Positions 31,527 to 40,616 of a DNA stretch of 52,308 bases are shown here, piece after piece. Position 1 is the stretch's first letter, and each line of letters starts with the position of its first letter. A program made the translations under genes and the position numbers. The DNA comes from an uncultured Pelagibacteraceae bacterium (lineage in GTDB: Bacteria > Pseudomonadota > Alphaproteobacteria > Pelagibacterales > Pelagibacteraceae): positions 1-52,308 of the forward strand of contig CACEQK010000006.1 of assembly GCA_902561585.1 (NCBI GenBank), in the 5' to 3' direction. Below the pieces are notes generated by a model that was given only the letters and a program-made list of their open reading frames with translations, did not search any database and was not told where the DNA came from.

Positions 31527-32993
31527 ATGGCAAAAAAAATAATAGTTATAGGCTCAGGTTTTGGAGGATTAGCCGCGGCGTTAAGATTAAAGGCTAAAGG
31601 ATACAAGGTTACTTTGGTTGAAAAGCATCCTGATCTAGGGGGTCGAGCAAGAGTTTTTAAAAAGGGGGAATTTATTTATGATGGTGGGCCAACAGTAATT
31701 ACGGCACCTTATCTTTTTGAAGAACTATTTAAATTATTTAATAAAAATATTTCTGATTATGTAAAGATTGTCCCTTTAGATTTATGGTATCGTTTTGTAT
31801 TCAATGACGGTGAAATATTTGATTACAATGGCGATGCTAAATCAATGGAAGATCAAGTTAAAAAGTTTTGTCCTGAAGATTACACGGGATACCTTAAATT
31901 AGTAGATTTTACTGAAAAAATTTTTGACAAAGGTTTTACTGATTTATCAGATAAACCATTCAACAATTTAACTTTTATGATGAAGCAAATTCCTTCATTA
32001 CTAAAATTAAAAAGTTATAAATCTGTTTATAGCCTTGTTTCGAATTATATCTCAAATGAAAAGTTGAGAAGAGTATTTAGTATGCATCCATTACTCGTAG
32101 GTGGAAATCCTTTTAGCACAACTTCTATTTATACTTTGATACTTTTTTTAGAAAAAAAATGGGGAATACACTACTCAATGGGTGGAACAGGTAGTGTAGT
32201 AAAAGCGCTTGAAAAACTTATGATCGAAGAAAATATCAAAATTATAAAAAATGCTGAAGTAACCGAGATATTAACTGAAAATAAAAAAGTTAAAGGTATA
32301 AAAGTGAATAATTCAAAAATAATTAATTCAGATTATATAATTTGCAATTCAGATCCGCCAAATGTTTATAATGCCCTAATAAAATCGAAAGAAAATTATG
32401 ACTTTTTATTTAAACAAAAAATGAAAAGGATGGATTATTCTATGGGATTATTTGTTTATTATTTTGGATCAAAAAAGAAATATGAAAATGTTGCCCATCA
32501 TACTATTTATTTTGGAAATTCATACAAGGAACATTTAAATAAAATATTTGAAAAAAAGGAATTATCAGAAGATATAAGTTATTACCTTCACAGACCTTCT
32601 GCAACTGACCCTAATATGTCTCCAAATGGCCAAGATGCATTTTACGTTCTAGTTCCCGTTCCAAATAATTTATCAAAAATCGATTGGGTTAAAGAGGGAG
32701 AAAAATTTAAAAATCTTGTTTTAGATAAAATGGACCAAACGGTCTTGCCTGGTATAAAGGAAAATGTATTGAGTGATTTTTATTTAACACCAGATTACTT
32801 TGAAATTGATTTAGCTACTAGATATGGTTCGGGTTTCTCGATACAACCTAAATTTTCTCAATCAGCATATTTTAGATTTCATAATCAATCTGAAATTTTT
32901 AAAAATTTATATTTTGTTGGTGCAGGGACACATCCTGGTGCTGGAATGCCTGGAGTCCTATCTTCAGCCAAAGTTTTAGATAAACTTTTTTAA
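31527..32993 (+). CDS. crtI: Phytoene desaturase
   Basis: 488 residues. FAD motif IIVIGSGFGGLAAALRLKAK at the N-terminus, EKHPDLGGRARVF, YDGGPTVITAP (51-61), and the CrtI C-terminal signature YFVGAGTHPGAGMPGVL. The enzyme converts phytoene to lycopene at the membrane by successive FAD-dependent desaturations. It is the first of four retinal-pathway genes and follows atpF with only 17 bp, so it probably shares the F0 transcript. Its last base overlaps the crtB start (TAATG). Confidence 0.96.
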   Translation: MAKKIIVIGSGFGGLAAALRLKAKGYKVTLVEKHPDLGGRARVFKKGEFIYDGGPTVITAPYLFEELFKLFNKNISDYVKIVPLDLWYRFVFNDGEIFDYNGDAKSMEDQVKKFCPEDYTGYLKLVDFTEKIFDKGFTDLSDKPFNNLTFMMKQIPSLLKLKSYKSVYSLVSNYISNEKLRRVFSMHPLLVGGNPFSTTSIYTLILFLEKKWGIHYSMGGTGSVVKALEKLMIEENIKIIKNAEVTEILTENKKVKGIKVNNSKIINSDYIICNSDPPNVYNALIKSKENYDFLFKQKMKRMDYSMGLFVYYFGSKKKYENVAHHTIYFGNSYKEHLNKIFEKKELSEDISYYLHRPSATDPNMSPNGQDAFYVLVPVPNNLSKIDWVKEGEKFKNLVLDKMDQTVLPGIKENVLSDFYLTPDYFEIDLATRYGSGFSIQPKFSQSAYFRFHNQSEIFKNLYFVGAGTHPGAGMPGVLSSAKVLDKLF

Positions 32994-33838
32994 TGAATAA
33001 AAACTTATTACAAATTCATGCAAAATCATTTTATTGGGCAAGTTTTTTTCTTTCAAAAAAAATTTTCAATCAATGTTCAGTGCTTTATAATTTTTGTAGA
33101 ACCTTGGATGATATAGTAGATAGTGAAAAACAATTAGAAATAAGAAAAAAAGAATTCTCAAATTTCAAAAATGATTTTTTAAATAAAAACTTTAATAATC
33201 AAATTATAAAAGAGATGTGGGATTTAATAAATTCTCAAAATATCTCTAAAATTGTTATTTTTGATTTATTTGATGGAGTTGAAACTGATCTTAGAAAAAG
33301 CTTAAAAATTAATTCAAAAAAAGATCTTTTAGTTTATTCCTATCGAGTAGCTGGTACTGTTGGTTTAATGATGTCTAAAATTTTACATGTAAAAAATAAT
33401 GAAGCCTTACTTGGTGCTATGGATCTTGGAATAGCAATGCAGCTAACTAATATTGCTAGAGACGTAGTAGAGGATAAAAAACGCAATAGAGAATACATTA
33501 GTCACGATTTTTCATCTATTAAGCAAACAATTTTAGAGGCAGAGAATTTTTATGATATCTCTTTCAAAGCAATTAAAAGTATCCCGATTAAATCTAGATT
33601 TTCTGTGATTGTTGCTAGAAGAGTTTATAGAAAGATTGGACATTGTATAATTAAGAGAGAAAATATTGAAAATTATAATCAATCAGGAAAAATTTTCGTG
33701 CCAATTCACGGAAAAATTATTGAGTCTTTTTTATCAATAATTGATTTTTTTAAATTATTGTTTCCTCAAAATGAAAAATACAATAATGAAAAACATGAGT
33801 TATTAAGCAAAGAAATAAATTTAAATGAAAGAATTTGA
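32993..33838 (+). CDS. crtB: Phytoene synthase
   Basis: 281 residues. Both magnesium-binding aspartate motifs are visible: FCRTLDDIVD (D39, D40, D43) and QLTNIARDVVEDKKRNREYI (about 140-159). The enzyme condenses two geranylgeranyl diphosphates to phytoene. It overlaps crtI by one base and crtY by 14 bp, pointing to translational coupling. The geranylgeranyl diphosphate synthase (crtE) is not in the window. Confidence 0.96.
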   Translation: MNKNLLQIHAKSFYWASFFLSKKIFNQCSVLYNFCRTLDDIVDSEKQLEIRKKEFSNFKNDFLNKNFNNQIIKEMWDLINSQNISKIVIFDLFDGVETDLRKSLKINSKKDLLVYSYRVAGTVGLMMSKILHVKNNEALLGAMDLGIAMQLTNIARDVVEDKKRNREYISHDFSSIKQTILEAENFYDISFKAIKSIPIKSRFSVIVARRVYRKIGHCIIKRENIENYNQSGKIFVPIHGKIIESFLSIIDFFKLLFPQNEKYNNEKHELLSKEINLNERI

Positions 33839-34883
33839 CTACGTAATAATTGGTGGCGGATGTGCAGGTTTATCTCTAGCGTATGAACTAGAAATAAATG
33901 ATAAGTTAAAGAATAAAAGTTTAGCTATTATTGAAAATAGAGAAAAGTACGAACGTGATAAAACTTGGTCATTTTGGAAAGTTTTTGATCACAACTTTCA
34001 AGATTGCGTAATTAAAAATTGGAATAATTTCACAATTAATACACCAGATGCTTCTCGTGAATTAAAGAGTGAAAAATTTCCATACCAAAGCATTGATAGC
34101 GGTAAATTTTACAACAAAGTTAATGCAAAATTAAAATCTAATAAAAATATTAATTTTTTCAAAACTTTAAATGAAATTAATTCTTCCAATTCAATTATTT
34201 TCAACAGTATAAATGAAACGCCACCTGATAAATCAAAATTATGGCAACATTTTCAAGGAATAGAAATTGAAACAAAAAAAAATATTTTTGATGAAGAAAT
34301 ATTTAATTTAATGGATTTTAATTGCGACCAAAAGGATGCAGTTCATTTTTTTTATACTCTACCCTTCTCAAAGAATAAAGCTCTAGTAGAAACTACTTGG
34401 CTTTCAAACTTAGAAAATAATGCATATAAAGATTATGATATTCAATTGGAAAACTACATTAAAAATAATTTAAGGATTAAAGAGTATAAAATTAATTACA
34501 CTGAAAAAGGAGCTATACCTTTATTTTATCCTAGTACAAATAATAATTTTATAAATATAGGCACAGTTGGAGAAATGACTAGGCTAAGCACCGGTTACAC
34601 ATTTTTAAATATTCAGGAGCATAGTAAATATATTAGAGAAAATTTAGAAAACATTAGCGATAAGGAAAAATTTAAATTAAACAATAAATATATATTTTTA
34701 GATAAGATATTCTTAAAAGTAGTTAAAAATAATCCAGAGAAGATGCCAAGTATTTTTTTTAATTTGTTTAAAGTTAAAGCGGATGCATTTATTAGATTTA
34801 TGTCCAACAAAAGTAACTTGGTTGATGATTTATCTATTGTTATAAAAATGCCAAAATTTACTTTTCTGAAAGCTTTGTTTTAA
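33825..34883 (+). CDS. crtY: Lycopene beta-cyclase
   Basis: 352 residues. FAD/NAD motif YVIIGGGCAGLSLAYELE (6-23), then ENREKYERDKTWSFW, the W-containing motif of the CrtY family, and AVHFFYTLPFSKNKALVETT, which corresponds to the conserved PF/LVE(T) region. It cyclises both ends of lycopene to give beta-carotene, the substrate of Blh. It is slightly shorter than many CrtY proteins (about 380-390). Ends 1 bp before blh. Confidence 0.93.
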   Translation: MKEFDYVIIGGGCAGLSLAYELEINDKLKNKSLAIIENREKYERDKTWSFWKVFDHNFQDCVIKNWNNFTINTPDASRELKSEKFPYQSIDSGKFYNKVNAKLKSNKNINFFKTLNEINSSNSIIFNSINETPPDKSKLWQHFQGIEIETKKNIFDEEIFNLMDFNCDQKDAVHFFYTLPFSKNKALVETTWLSNLENNAYKDYDIQLENYIKNNLRIKEYKINYTEKGAIPLFYPSTNNNFINIGTVGEMTRLSTGYTFLNIQEHSKYIRENLENISDKEKFKLNNKYIFLDKIFLKVVKNNPEKMPSIFFNLFKVKADAFIRFMSNKSNLVDDLSIVIKMPKFTFLKALF

Positions 34884-34884
34884 G

Positions 34885-35778
34885 ATGAATAACTTTTCTT
34901 TAAATAAATATCATACTTATATTTTTTTTGTACTGAGCGTCATTTTTGCTTTTATTAATTTCAACTCAAACCTAGAATATATTTCTATAATTTGTTTTTT
35001 TCTTATTTCAACTATTGGTGTTTCTCATGGGGCGCTAGATCATGAAAAAGGGGGAAGAATTATAAAATTATTCAAACTAAAGAAAATTGAGTTATTTTAC
35101 TTAGCTTATGTATCTTTATCGCTGATAATAATTCTTTTATGGAGCATAGCACCAATAATTACATTAATTATTTTTTTAATAGTGGCATCTTATCATTTTG
35201 GAAAAGAGGACACTGTTTTTGGAAAAATCAAACACAACCATTTCTCTAATATTTTGTTTTTTTTAAAAGGCTCAATTGTAGTTCTGGCGCCGTTGTACTT
35301 TTCTCAAAAAGAAACATTTGAAATATTCAAAATTTTAAATGTTAATATTAAAACTATTAATCAAGATTTATTAATAACTTTAATGTTACTCAGTTTATTT
35401 AGTAATTTTTTATTAAAAAAAAATGTAATCATTCACTCCATAGATACCTTGTCGATTATTATTATAAATTGGGCTTTTAGTCCTCTTGTAGCCTTTACAA
35501 TTTATTTTTGTTTTTTACACTCAATCAGACATTCTTTTTCTTTAATATATGAAATTAATAAAAATAATTTTAAAAAGGGAAGCGACTTATTTATTAAAAA
35601 AGCTTTGCCGTTGACGGTGTTAACAGGCTTATTATTTTTAATAAGCTTATACGTGCTTAATAATTACTTTTTACTGAATTCTGCTATTTTAAAAGTTATA
35701 TTTATTGGTTTGGCCTCACTTACATTTCCGCATATATTGCTTGAATATCTTTTAGAAAAAAATGAAAAAAAATCTTAA
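34885..35778 (+). CDS. blh: Brp/Blh family beta-carotene 15,15'-dioxygenase
   Basis: 297 residues, very hydrophobic with about eight transmembrane helices. Conserved histidine motifs: VSHGALDHEKG, IVASYHFGKED and CFLHSIRHSFSL, which bind iron in Brp/Blh enzymes. The enzyme splits beta-carotene into two retinals, the chromophore of proteorhodopsin. It forms a continuous retinal pathway with crtI, crtB and crtY. The 3' end overlaps ispH by 17 bp. No opsin gene is in the window, so the rhodopsin must be elsewhere. Confidence 0.93.
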   Translation: MNNFSLNKYHTYIFFVLSVIFAFINFNSNLEYISIICFFLISTIGVSHGALDHEKGGRIIKLFKLKKIELFYLAYVSLSLIIILLWSIAPIITLIIFLIVASYHFGKEDTVFGKIKHNHFSNILFFLKGSIVVLAPLYFSQKETFEIFKILNVNIKTINQDLLITLMLLSLFSNFLLKKNVIIHSIDTLSIIIINWAFSPLVAFTIYFCFLHSIRHSFSLIYEINKNNFKKGSDLFIKKALPLTVLTGLLFLISLYVLNNYFLLNSAILKVIFIGLASLTFPHILLEYLLEKNEKKS

Positions 35779-36706
35779 AATTTATTTAGCATCTCCAAGG
35801 GGTTTTTGTGCTGGCGTTAAAAGAGCAATTGATATTGTTGAAAAGTCCTTAGAAAAATATGGAAAACCTGTCTATGTAAGACATGAAATAGTTCACAATA
35901 AACAAGTAGTTGAGTCGCTTAAAAAAAAAGGTGCTATATTTGTTGAAGAATTATCTGATATCAAAGACAACTCCAGACCAGTGATTTTTTCTGCTCATGG
36001 AGTGCCTAAAAGTGTTCCAGAAGAAGCTAATTTGAAAAAATTATCTTTTGTTGATGCAACATGCCCTTTGGTTTCGAAAGTGCATAGGGAGTCAGAGCAA
36101 CTTTATAAGAAAGGTTATGATATAATTTTAATTGGCCACGATAATCATCCTGAAGTTATTGGCACAATGGGTCAACTTCCTAAAGGGTCGATAAAATTAG
36201 TAGAAACTATTAAAGACGTAGAGGCGCTTAATCTTAAAAAGTTTTCAAAACCTGTTGCATATATAACTCAAACAACTCTTTCAGTTGATGACACTTCAGA
36301 AATTATAGATAAGTTAAAAGAAAAATTTCCTGAAATTAAGCAACCAATTAAAGAGGACATTTGTTATGCAACTACTAACAGACAAATGGCAGTAAAAAAA
36401 ATTGCTCCTAAGTGTGATATGTTTTTTGTTATTGGGAGCAGAAACTCTTCAAACTCAGTTAGATTAGTAGAGGTGGCTAAAAAAGCAGGTTGTGAAAAAT
36501 CAATTTTAATGCATTCAGAAAAAAAATTACCAATCGAAGAATTAATTAATGCTGAAACAATTGGGATTTCATCAGGAGCTTCTGCTCCGGATACTCTTGT
36601 TCAAAGCTTAATAAATAATCTAAAAAAAAAAAGAGATGTATCATTAGAGGAAGTGGTAGTAGCAGAAGAAAAAGTTATTTTTAAATTACCTAAAGAATTA
36701 AATTAA
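35762..36706 (+). CDS. ispH: 4-hydroxy-3-methylbut-2-enyl diphosphate reductase
   Basis: 314 residues. The three cluster cysteines of IspH are C16 (PRGFCAGVKRAID), C101 (DATCPLVSKVH) and C201 (DICYATTNRQ). The enzyme makes IPP and DMAPP, the last step of the MEP pathway, with a 4Fe-4S cluster. Starting at 35762 inside the blh end keeps the conserved N-terminal SPRGFCAGV block, so this start is right. Being fused into the retinal operon, it links precursor supply with carotenoid output. Confidence 0.97.
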   Translation: MKKNLKIYLASPRGFCAGVKRAIDIVEKSLEKYGKPVYVRHEIVHNKQVVESLKKKGAIFVEELSDIKDNSRPVIFSAHGVPKSVPEEANLKKLSFVDATCPLVSKVHRESEQLYKKGYDIILIGHDNHPEVIGTMGQLPKGSIKLVETIKDVEALNLKKFSKPVAYITQTTLSVDDTSEIIDKLKEKFPEIKQPIKEDICYATTNRQMAVKKIAPKCDMFFVIGSRNSSNSVRLVEVAKKAGCEKSILMHSEKKLPIEELINAETIGISSGASAPDTLVQSLINNLKKKRDVSLEEVVVAEEKVIFKLPKELN

Positions 36707-37674
36707 TGGCTGTTTATACAAAACTTAGTGAAGAAAACCTTAAAGATATTCTATCTAACTATAATTTAGGAAAACTTAATAACTTTAAAGGTATTGAAGA
36801 AGGCATTGAAAATACAAATTACTTTTTATCGGTTGATAAAAAAAAATATATTCTGACAGTTTACGAAAAAAGAGTAAAAACAAAGGATCTACCTTTTTTT
36901 TCAGAATTAATGACTACTTTAAATAAATCGAATTTTAAATGCCCTGTTCCTATAACAAATAATAATAACAAAGTAATTACAGAGTTTAATAACAAAAAAT
37001 TAATGATCATCACTTTTTTAGAGGGAAAAGCCAAAAGTAATTTGTCACCAGATAATTGTAAATCTGTTGGAAAAGAAGTTGCAAAAATGCATGAGATAAC
37101 AAAAAACTTTAATATAAAAAGACAAAACGATCTCTCCATTAACTCATGGAGAAATCTGTTTGACTCAGTAAAAGATCAATGCTCTAAAATTCATAGTGAT
37201 CTTCCTAAATTGATTGAAGAAAATCTTAAGGATGTAGAGGCAAATTGGCCTAAAAACTTACCTCAAGGTATTATTCATGCTGATCTGTTTCATGATAATA
37301 TTTTTTTTGAAAAAGAAAAATTTAGTGGAATTATAGATTTTTATTTTTCATGTAATGATTTTTTTGCATTTGAAATAGCGATTTGTTTCAACGCTCTTTG
37401 TTTTGATGGTGCAAAAGAAAATTTAAGTTTTAATGTAACAAAAGCCAAAAATTTTATAGATGGGTATAATTCAATAAGAGAGATTACGGAGATTGAAAAA
37501 AATAGCTTAAAAACTTTATCTCAAGGTGCAGCCTTGAGATTTTTACTTACAAGAGTTTTTGATGCTTTAAATACTGTTGAAGGTGCAATAGTGAAAGTAA
37601 AAGATCCTATTGAATATTTAAAAAGATTAGAATTTCATAAAAATGCAAAAAATTTTGAGGATTATTTTTTTTAA
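36706..37674 (+). CDS. thrB: Homoserine kinase (ThrB, APH-fold type)
   Basis: 322 residues of the aminoglycoside-phosphotransferase-fold homoserine kinase found in Alphaproteobacteria. Visible: GIEEGIENTNYFL, then catalytic QGIIHADLFHDNIFFEKE (HxD...N) and GIIDFYFSCNDFFAFEIAI. Makes O-phosphohomoserine, the substrate of threonine synthase. Its start and stop each share one base with ispH and rnhA. ThrC is encoded nearby on the opposite strand, so the two steps are linked in place but not in one transcript. Cytosolic. Confidence 0.92.
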   Translation: MAVYTKLSEENLKDILSNYNLGKLNNFKGIEEGIENTNYFLSVDKKKYILTVYEKRVKTKDLPFFSELMTTLNKSNFKCPVPITNNNNKVITEFNNKKLMIITFLEGKAKSNLSPDNCKSVGKEVAKMHEITKNFNIKRQNDLSINSWRNLFDSVKDQCSKIHSDLPKLIEENLKDVEANWPKNLPQGIIHADLFHDNIFFEKEKFSGIIDFYFSCNDFFAFEIAICFNALCFDGAKENLSFNVTKAKNFIDGYNSIREITEIEKNSLKTLSQGAALRFLLTRVFDALNTVEGAIVKVKDPIEYLKRLEFHKNAKNFEDYFF

Positions 37675-38099
37675 TGAAATTTAAAATCTATACTGATGGA
37701 GCCTGTTCTGGAAATCCTGGAAAAGGAGGTTGGGCTGCAATCATATTAGATAGTGATTTAAACCAATCAAGAATCTCTGGAAGCGAGAGTAATACGACTA
37801 ACAATAGGATGGAATTATTAGCGGCAATTATGGCATTAAAAAAAATAAAAAAGAAGTCAGACATTACAATTTTTACCGACTCAAAATATGTGAAAGATGG
37901 AATTACTGATTGGATTAAAAAGTGGAAACTAAATAGTTGGAAAAGTTCAAATAAGAAACCAGTAAAAAATAAAGATCTTTGGATTAAATTGGATAATTCT
38001 TGTCTAAAACATAAAGTTACTTGGAGATGGGTTAAAGCACACGCAGGTAATAAATATAATAATCTTGCTGATGAATTAGCAGTTTCAGAAACTAAATAG
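37674..38099 (+). CDS. rnhA: Ribonuclease HI
   Basis: 141 residues, full length. Active-site acids D8 (YTDGACSGNPGKGGW), E47 (NRMELLAA), D69 (FTDSKY) and the terminal aspartate in NLADELA, plus WVKAHAGNKYN with the flexible histidine. It degrades RNA in RNA-DNA hybrids. Last gene of the long plus-strand run; it ends in an 8 bp overlap with the convergent peroxiredoxin gene. Confidence 0.96.
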   Translation: MKFKIYTDGACSGNPGKGGWAAIILDSDLNQSRISGSESNTTNNRMELLAAIMALKKIKKKSDITIFTDSKYVKDGITDWIKKWKLNSWKSSNKKPVKNKDLWIKLDNSCLKHKVTWRWVKAHAGNKYNNLADELAVSETK

Positions 38100-38577
38100 A
38101 TTTTAAGAAATTCTCAGCAGCAGATAACTCACAGGTAGCTGTTTCTTTTTCTTCTTCCACTTTTTTAACTTCACCATCCTCCACTAGCATAGTGTATCTA
38201 TTTGATCTTATTCCTAATCCTTTTTCAGATTTATCTACTTCTGCTCCAATAGCTTTTGTTAATTTTAAAAAGGGATCGCCTGCCATGAAAATTTTATTTC
38301 CAACATTATGATTTTCTCCCCAGGCCTTCATAACATTTGGATCATTTACAGCAATACACACAATTTTTGTAATTCCTTTTTTAATAGCTAGTTCATAGTT
38401 TTTTATGTATCCAGGAAGATGAAGTGCTGAACAAGTTTTTGTAAAAGCTCCAGGCATACCCAAAATGATAGTCTTACCTTTACAAAGATCCAAAACGTCA
38501 ATTTTTTTTACATCATTATTTTGATCAAGATAAAATAACTCTGAGTTTGGCAGTTTGTCACCTGTTTTTATTTTCAT
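38092..38577 (-). CDS. Peroxiredoxin of the Prx5/AhpE type
   Basis: 161 residues. The peroxidatic-cysteine motif GMPGAFTKTCSALHLPGY is typical of glutaredoxin- or thioredoxin-dependent Prx5 peroxiredoxins (TCS cysteine). Downstream VCIAVNDPNVMKAWGENHNV and EVDKSEKGLGIRSNRY are further conserved blocks. It reduces hydrogen and organic peroxides in the cytosol. It is the last gene of the oxidase-thrC unit and overlaps thrC by 4 bp. Confidence 0.92.
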   Translation of the reverse strand: MKIKTGDKLPNSELFYLDQNNDVKKIDVLDLCKGKTIILGMPGAFTKTCSALHLPGYIKNYELAIKKGITKIVCIAVNDPNVMKAWGENHNVGNKIFMAGDPFLKLTKAIGAEVDKSEKGLGIRSNRYTMLVEDGEVKKVEEEKETATCELSAAENFLKSI

Positions 38578-39950
38578 TTTATTTTACCTAAAATATAATT
38601 TTTAACTTCTGAATTAGAATTACCAACAATATCAAATATTTCCTTTTTATCCATATTCAGTTTTAGATGTTCAGGTGAATCTAAATTTTTCCCTGTAGCT
38701 TTTTTAACAGTATCGCTGAATTTATACGGATGAGCTGTACCAAGTACTACTATATCGCCTAAATTTTTAAAACTTTTTGCTGCCCCTACCCCTGTGGCAG
38801 TATGCGGATCAATTATGAACTTGTGTTCATTATATATTTCATCAATAATACTTAATGTCTCTTCATCAGTAACTTTTACTGCCTCAAAATCTTTTTTTAT
38901 TTTATTGATTTCTTTTTTTTCTAAATTAAACAAACTTTTTGATGCTAGATCTTTCATTAGCGATTCTACTCTGCTATCTTTTTCATCTAATATATAATAA
39001 AGAAGCCTCTCAAAATTACTGGCAACTTGAATATCCATGCTTGGGGTAATGGTTGGTTTTACAGTATCAGGTTTATATTCACCTGTATTAATTACTCTTT
39101 GTAAAATATCATTTTTATTTGTAGCGACTATAAGTTTGTTAATTGGTAAACCCATTTTTTTTGCTACATATCCAGCATAGATATCTCCAAAATTCCCTGT
39201 TGGCACAGAGAAGCTAACATTGTTATTTTTTAATTTGAAGAAAGAGTAAAAATAATAAACAATCTGACAAATAATTCTTGCCCAATTTATAGAGTTTACA
39301 CCAGACATATTTATTTTAGCTCTAAAACTATCTTCATTAAAAAGCTCTTTTACAATTTTTTGACAATCATCAAATGATCCCTCAATAGCAATGTTATAAA
39401 TATTATCTCCACCTATTGTTGTCATAATTTTTCTCTGAATATTCGAAATCTTATTATGTGGATGTAGTACAAAAAGATTTATATTTTTTCTGTTACTTAA
39501 TGCAGCAATAGCTGCCGATCCGGTATCTCCCGATGTAGCAACAACAATATTTACAGTTTTATCTTTGGCAATTTCTAAGTAATCATACATATTTCCAATC
39601 ACTTGCATTGCAATATCTTTAAAAGCTAAAGTGGGTCCATCATAAAGTTCGAGAAGATTTATATCGCCAATTTTTTTTAAATTAACAACTTCTTTGTTTT
39701 TAAAACAGCTATAGGATTTTTCTATAAGTAAACTTAGTTCATCCTTTTTAATTTCTTCTGAGCAAAAATTAAATATAATTTCTGTTGCAAGTTCATTATA
39801 ATTTAGCTGACTTAAATGATTAAGATCTTCTTTGCTATACTTTTTTAATTTACTAGGTAAAAACAATCCTCCTCCGGGAGCAAGGCCTCTTAGGAAAATA
39901 TCTTTAAAACTAAATTTTAAAGATTTATCCCTTGTGCTTATATAATTCAT
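38574..39950 (-). CDS. thrC: Threonine synthase
   Basis: 458 residues, the long form of the enzyme. N-terminal STRD and GLAPGGGLFLPS, then the PLP lysine K111 in LYDGPTLAFKDIAMQ, and ATSGDTGSAAIAAL for phosphate binding. It converts O-phosphohomoserine to threonine. Its ATG overlaps the surf1 stop by 4 bp, so it appears to be cotranscribed with the cytochrome oxidase genes; its substrate enzyme thrB is on the other strand about 0.9 kb away. Confidence 0.96.
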   Translation of the reverse strand: MNYISTRDKSLKFSFKDIFLRGLAPGGGLFLPSKLKKYSKEDLNHLSQLNYNELATEIIFNFCSEEIKKDELSLLIEKSYSCFKNKEVVNLKKIGDINLLELYDGPTLAFKDIAMQVIGNMYDYLEIAKDKTVNIVVATSGDTGSAAIAALSNRKNINLFVLHPHNKISNIQRKIMTTIGGDNIYNIAIEGSFDDCQKIVKELFNEDSFRAKINMSGVNSINWARIICQIVYYFYSFFKLKNNNVSFSVPTGNFGDIYAGYVAKKMGLPINKLIVATNKNDILQRVINTGEYKPDTVKPTITPSMDIQVASNFERLLYYILDEKDSRVESLMKDLASKSLFNLEKKEINKIKKDFEAVKVTDEETLSIIDEIYNEHKFIIDPHTATGVGAAKSFKNLGDIVVLGTAHPYKFSDTVKKATGKNLDSPEHLKLNMDKKEIFDIVGNSNSEVKNYILGKIK

Positions 39951-40609
39951 TTTTTTCTTCTAAAATATAAATAATAAAAAATTATCGAAATTGATATTGC
40001 ATACCATGTTATAGCATATTTAAGGTGATTATTTGGCACGTCTATACTAATCTTTTTTGGAATTGGTGTCTTGGCTTGATTATCTTCTAAAAAAATTACA
40101 AATTCATTAAATCGTTCTCCTGAAGTTACTTTTAGATCTTCTAAATTTATAGAAAACCAAATATTATTTCTAAGATCATTATTTGGCTTAAATATATTTG
40201 GTTTGTATATTTTTCTTAAAAGTCCGATTATTTTTTGCTCATCTTCTATATTCTTATTTATAATAGGATTATTTTTAAATTCTTCTTTAATCCATCCCCT
40301 ATTAACTAAAACGTTTTCATTTTTATTAGTTCTAAAAGGAGTTATTACGTCATAACCAGGTTTTCCATTATCATTTAAGCTATATAAATAGATTTGCTTA
40401 TCAAAATTAAATTTTCCTTTAGCACTAACCCTTTGATAATTTTTCTCAATTGAATTTGAATATTCTATTGGGCTTGAATCCAGTCCAAAAGTTATTTCAC
40501 TTATGAGTTCTAGTTTCCATTGTAATCTATATAGCTGCCAAGTGCCCAAAGCACAAAATATTGTTACAAATATAATTACAAATAATTGAAATAAATATGC
40601 TCTTTTCAA
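39947..40609 (-). CDS. SURF1 family cytochrome oxidase assembly protein
   Basis: About 220 residues with a transmembrane helix at each end, the SURF1 layout. Visible: ALGTWQLYRLQWKLELI near the N-terminus, YQRVSAKGKFNFDKQIYL, GYDVITPFRTN, VLVNRGWIKEEF and the C-terminal NNHLKYAITWYAISISII. SURF1 helps insert heme a into subunit I. The start is taken as TTG at 40609, 7 bp after coxC; an earlier TTG at 40645 would overlap coxC by 29 bp and is less likely. Confidence 0.88.
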   Translation of the reverse strand: MKRAYLFQLFVIIFVTIFCALGTWQLYRLQWKLELISEITFGLDSSPIEYSNSIEKNYQRVSAKGKFNFDKQIYLYSLNDNGKPGYDVITPFRTNKNENVLVNRGWIKEEFKNNPIINKNIEDEQKIIGLLRKIYKPNIFKPNNDLRNNIWFSINLEDLKVTSGERFNEFVIFLEDNQAKTPIPKKISIDVPNNHLKYAITWYAISISIIFYYLYFRRKK

Positions 40610-40616
40610 TTTGAGA

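Noticed and set aside
35762-35778. A later ispH start that would avoid the overlap with blh
   Set aside because: The conserved SPRGFCAGV block begins at residue 11 and the first cluster cysteine is C16, so a later start would remove it.
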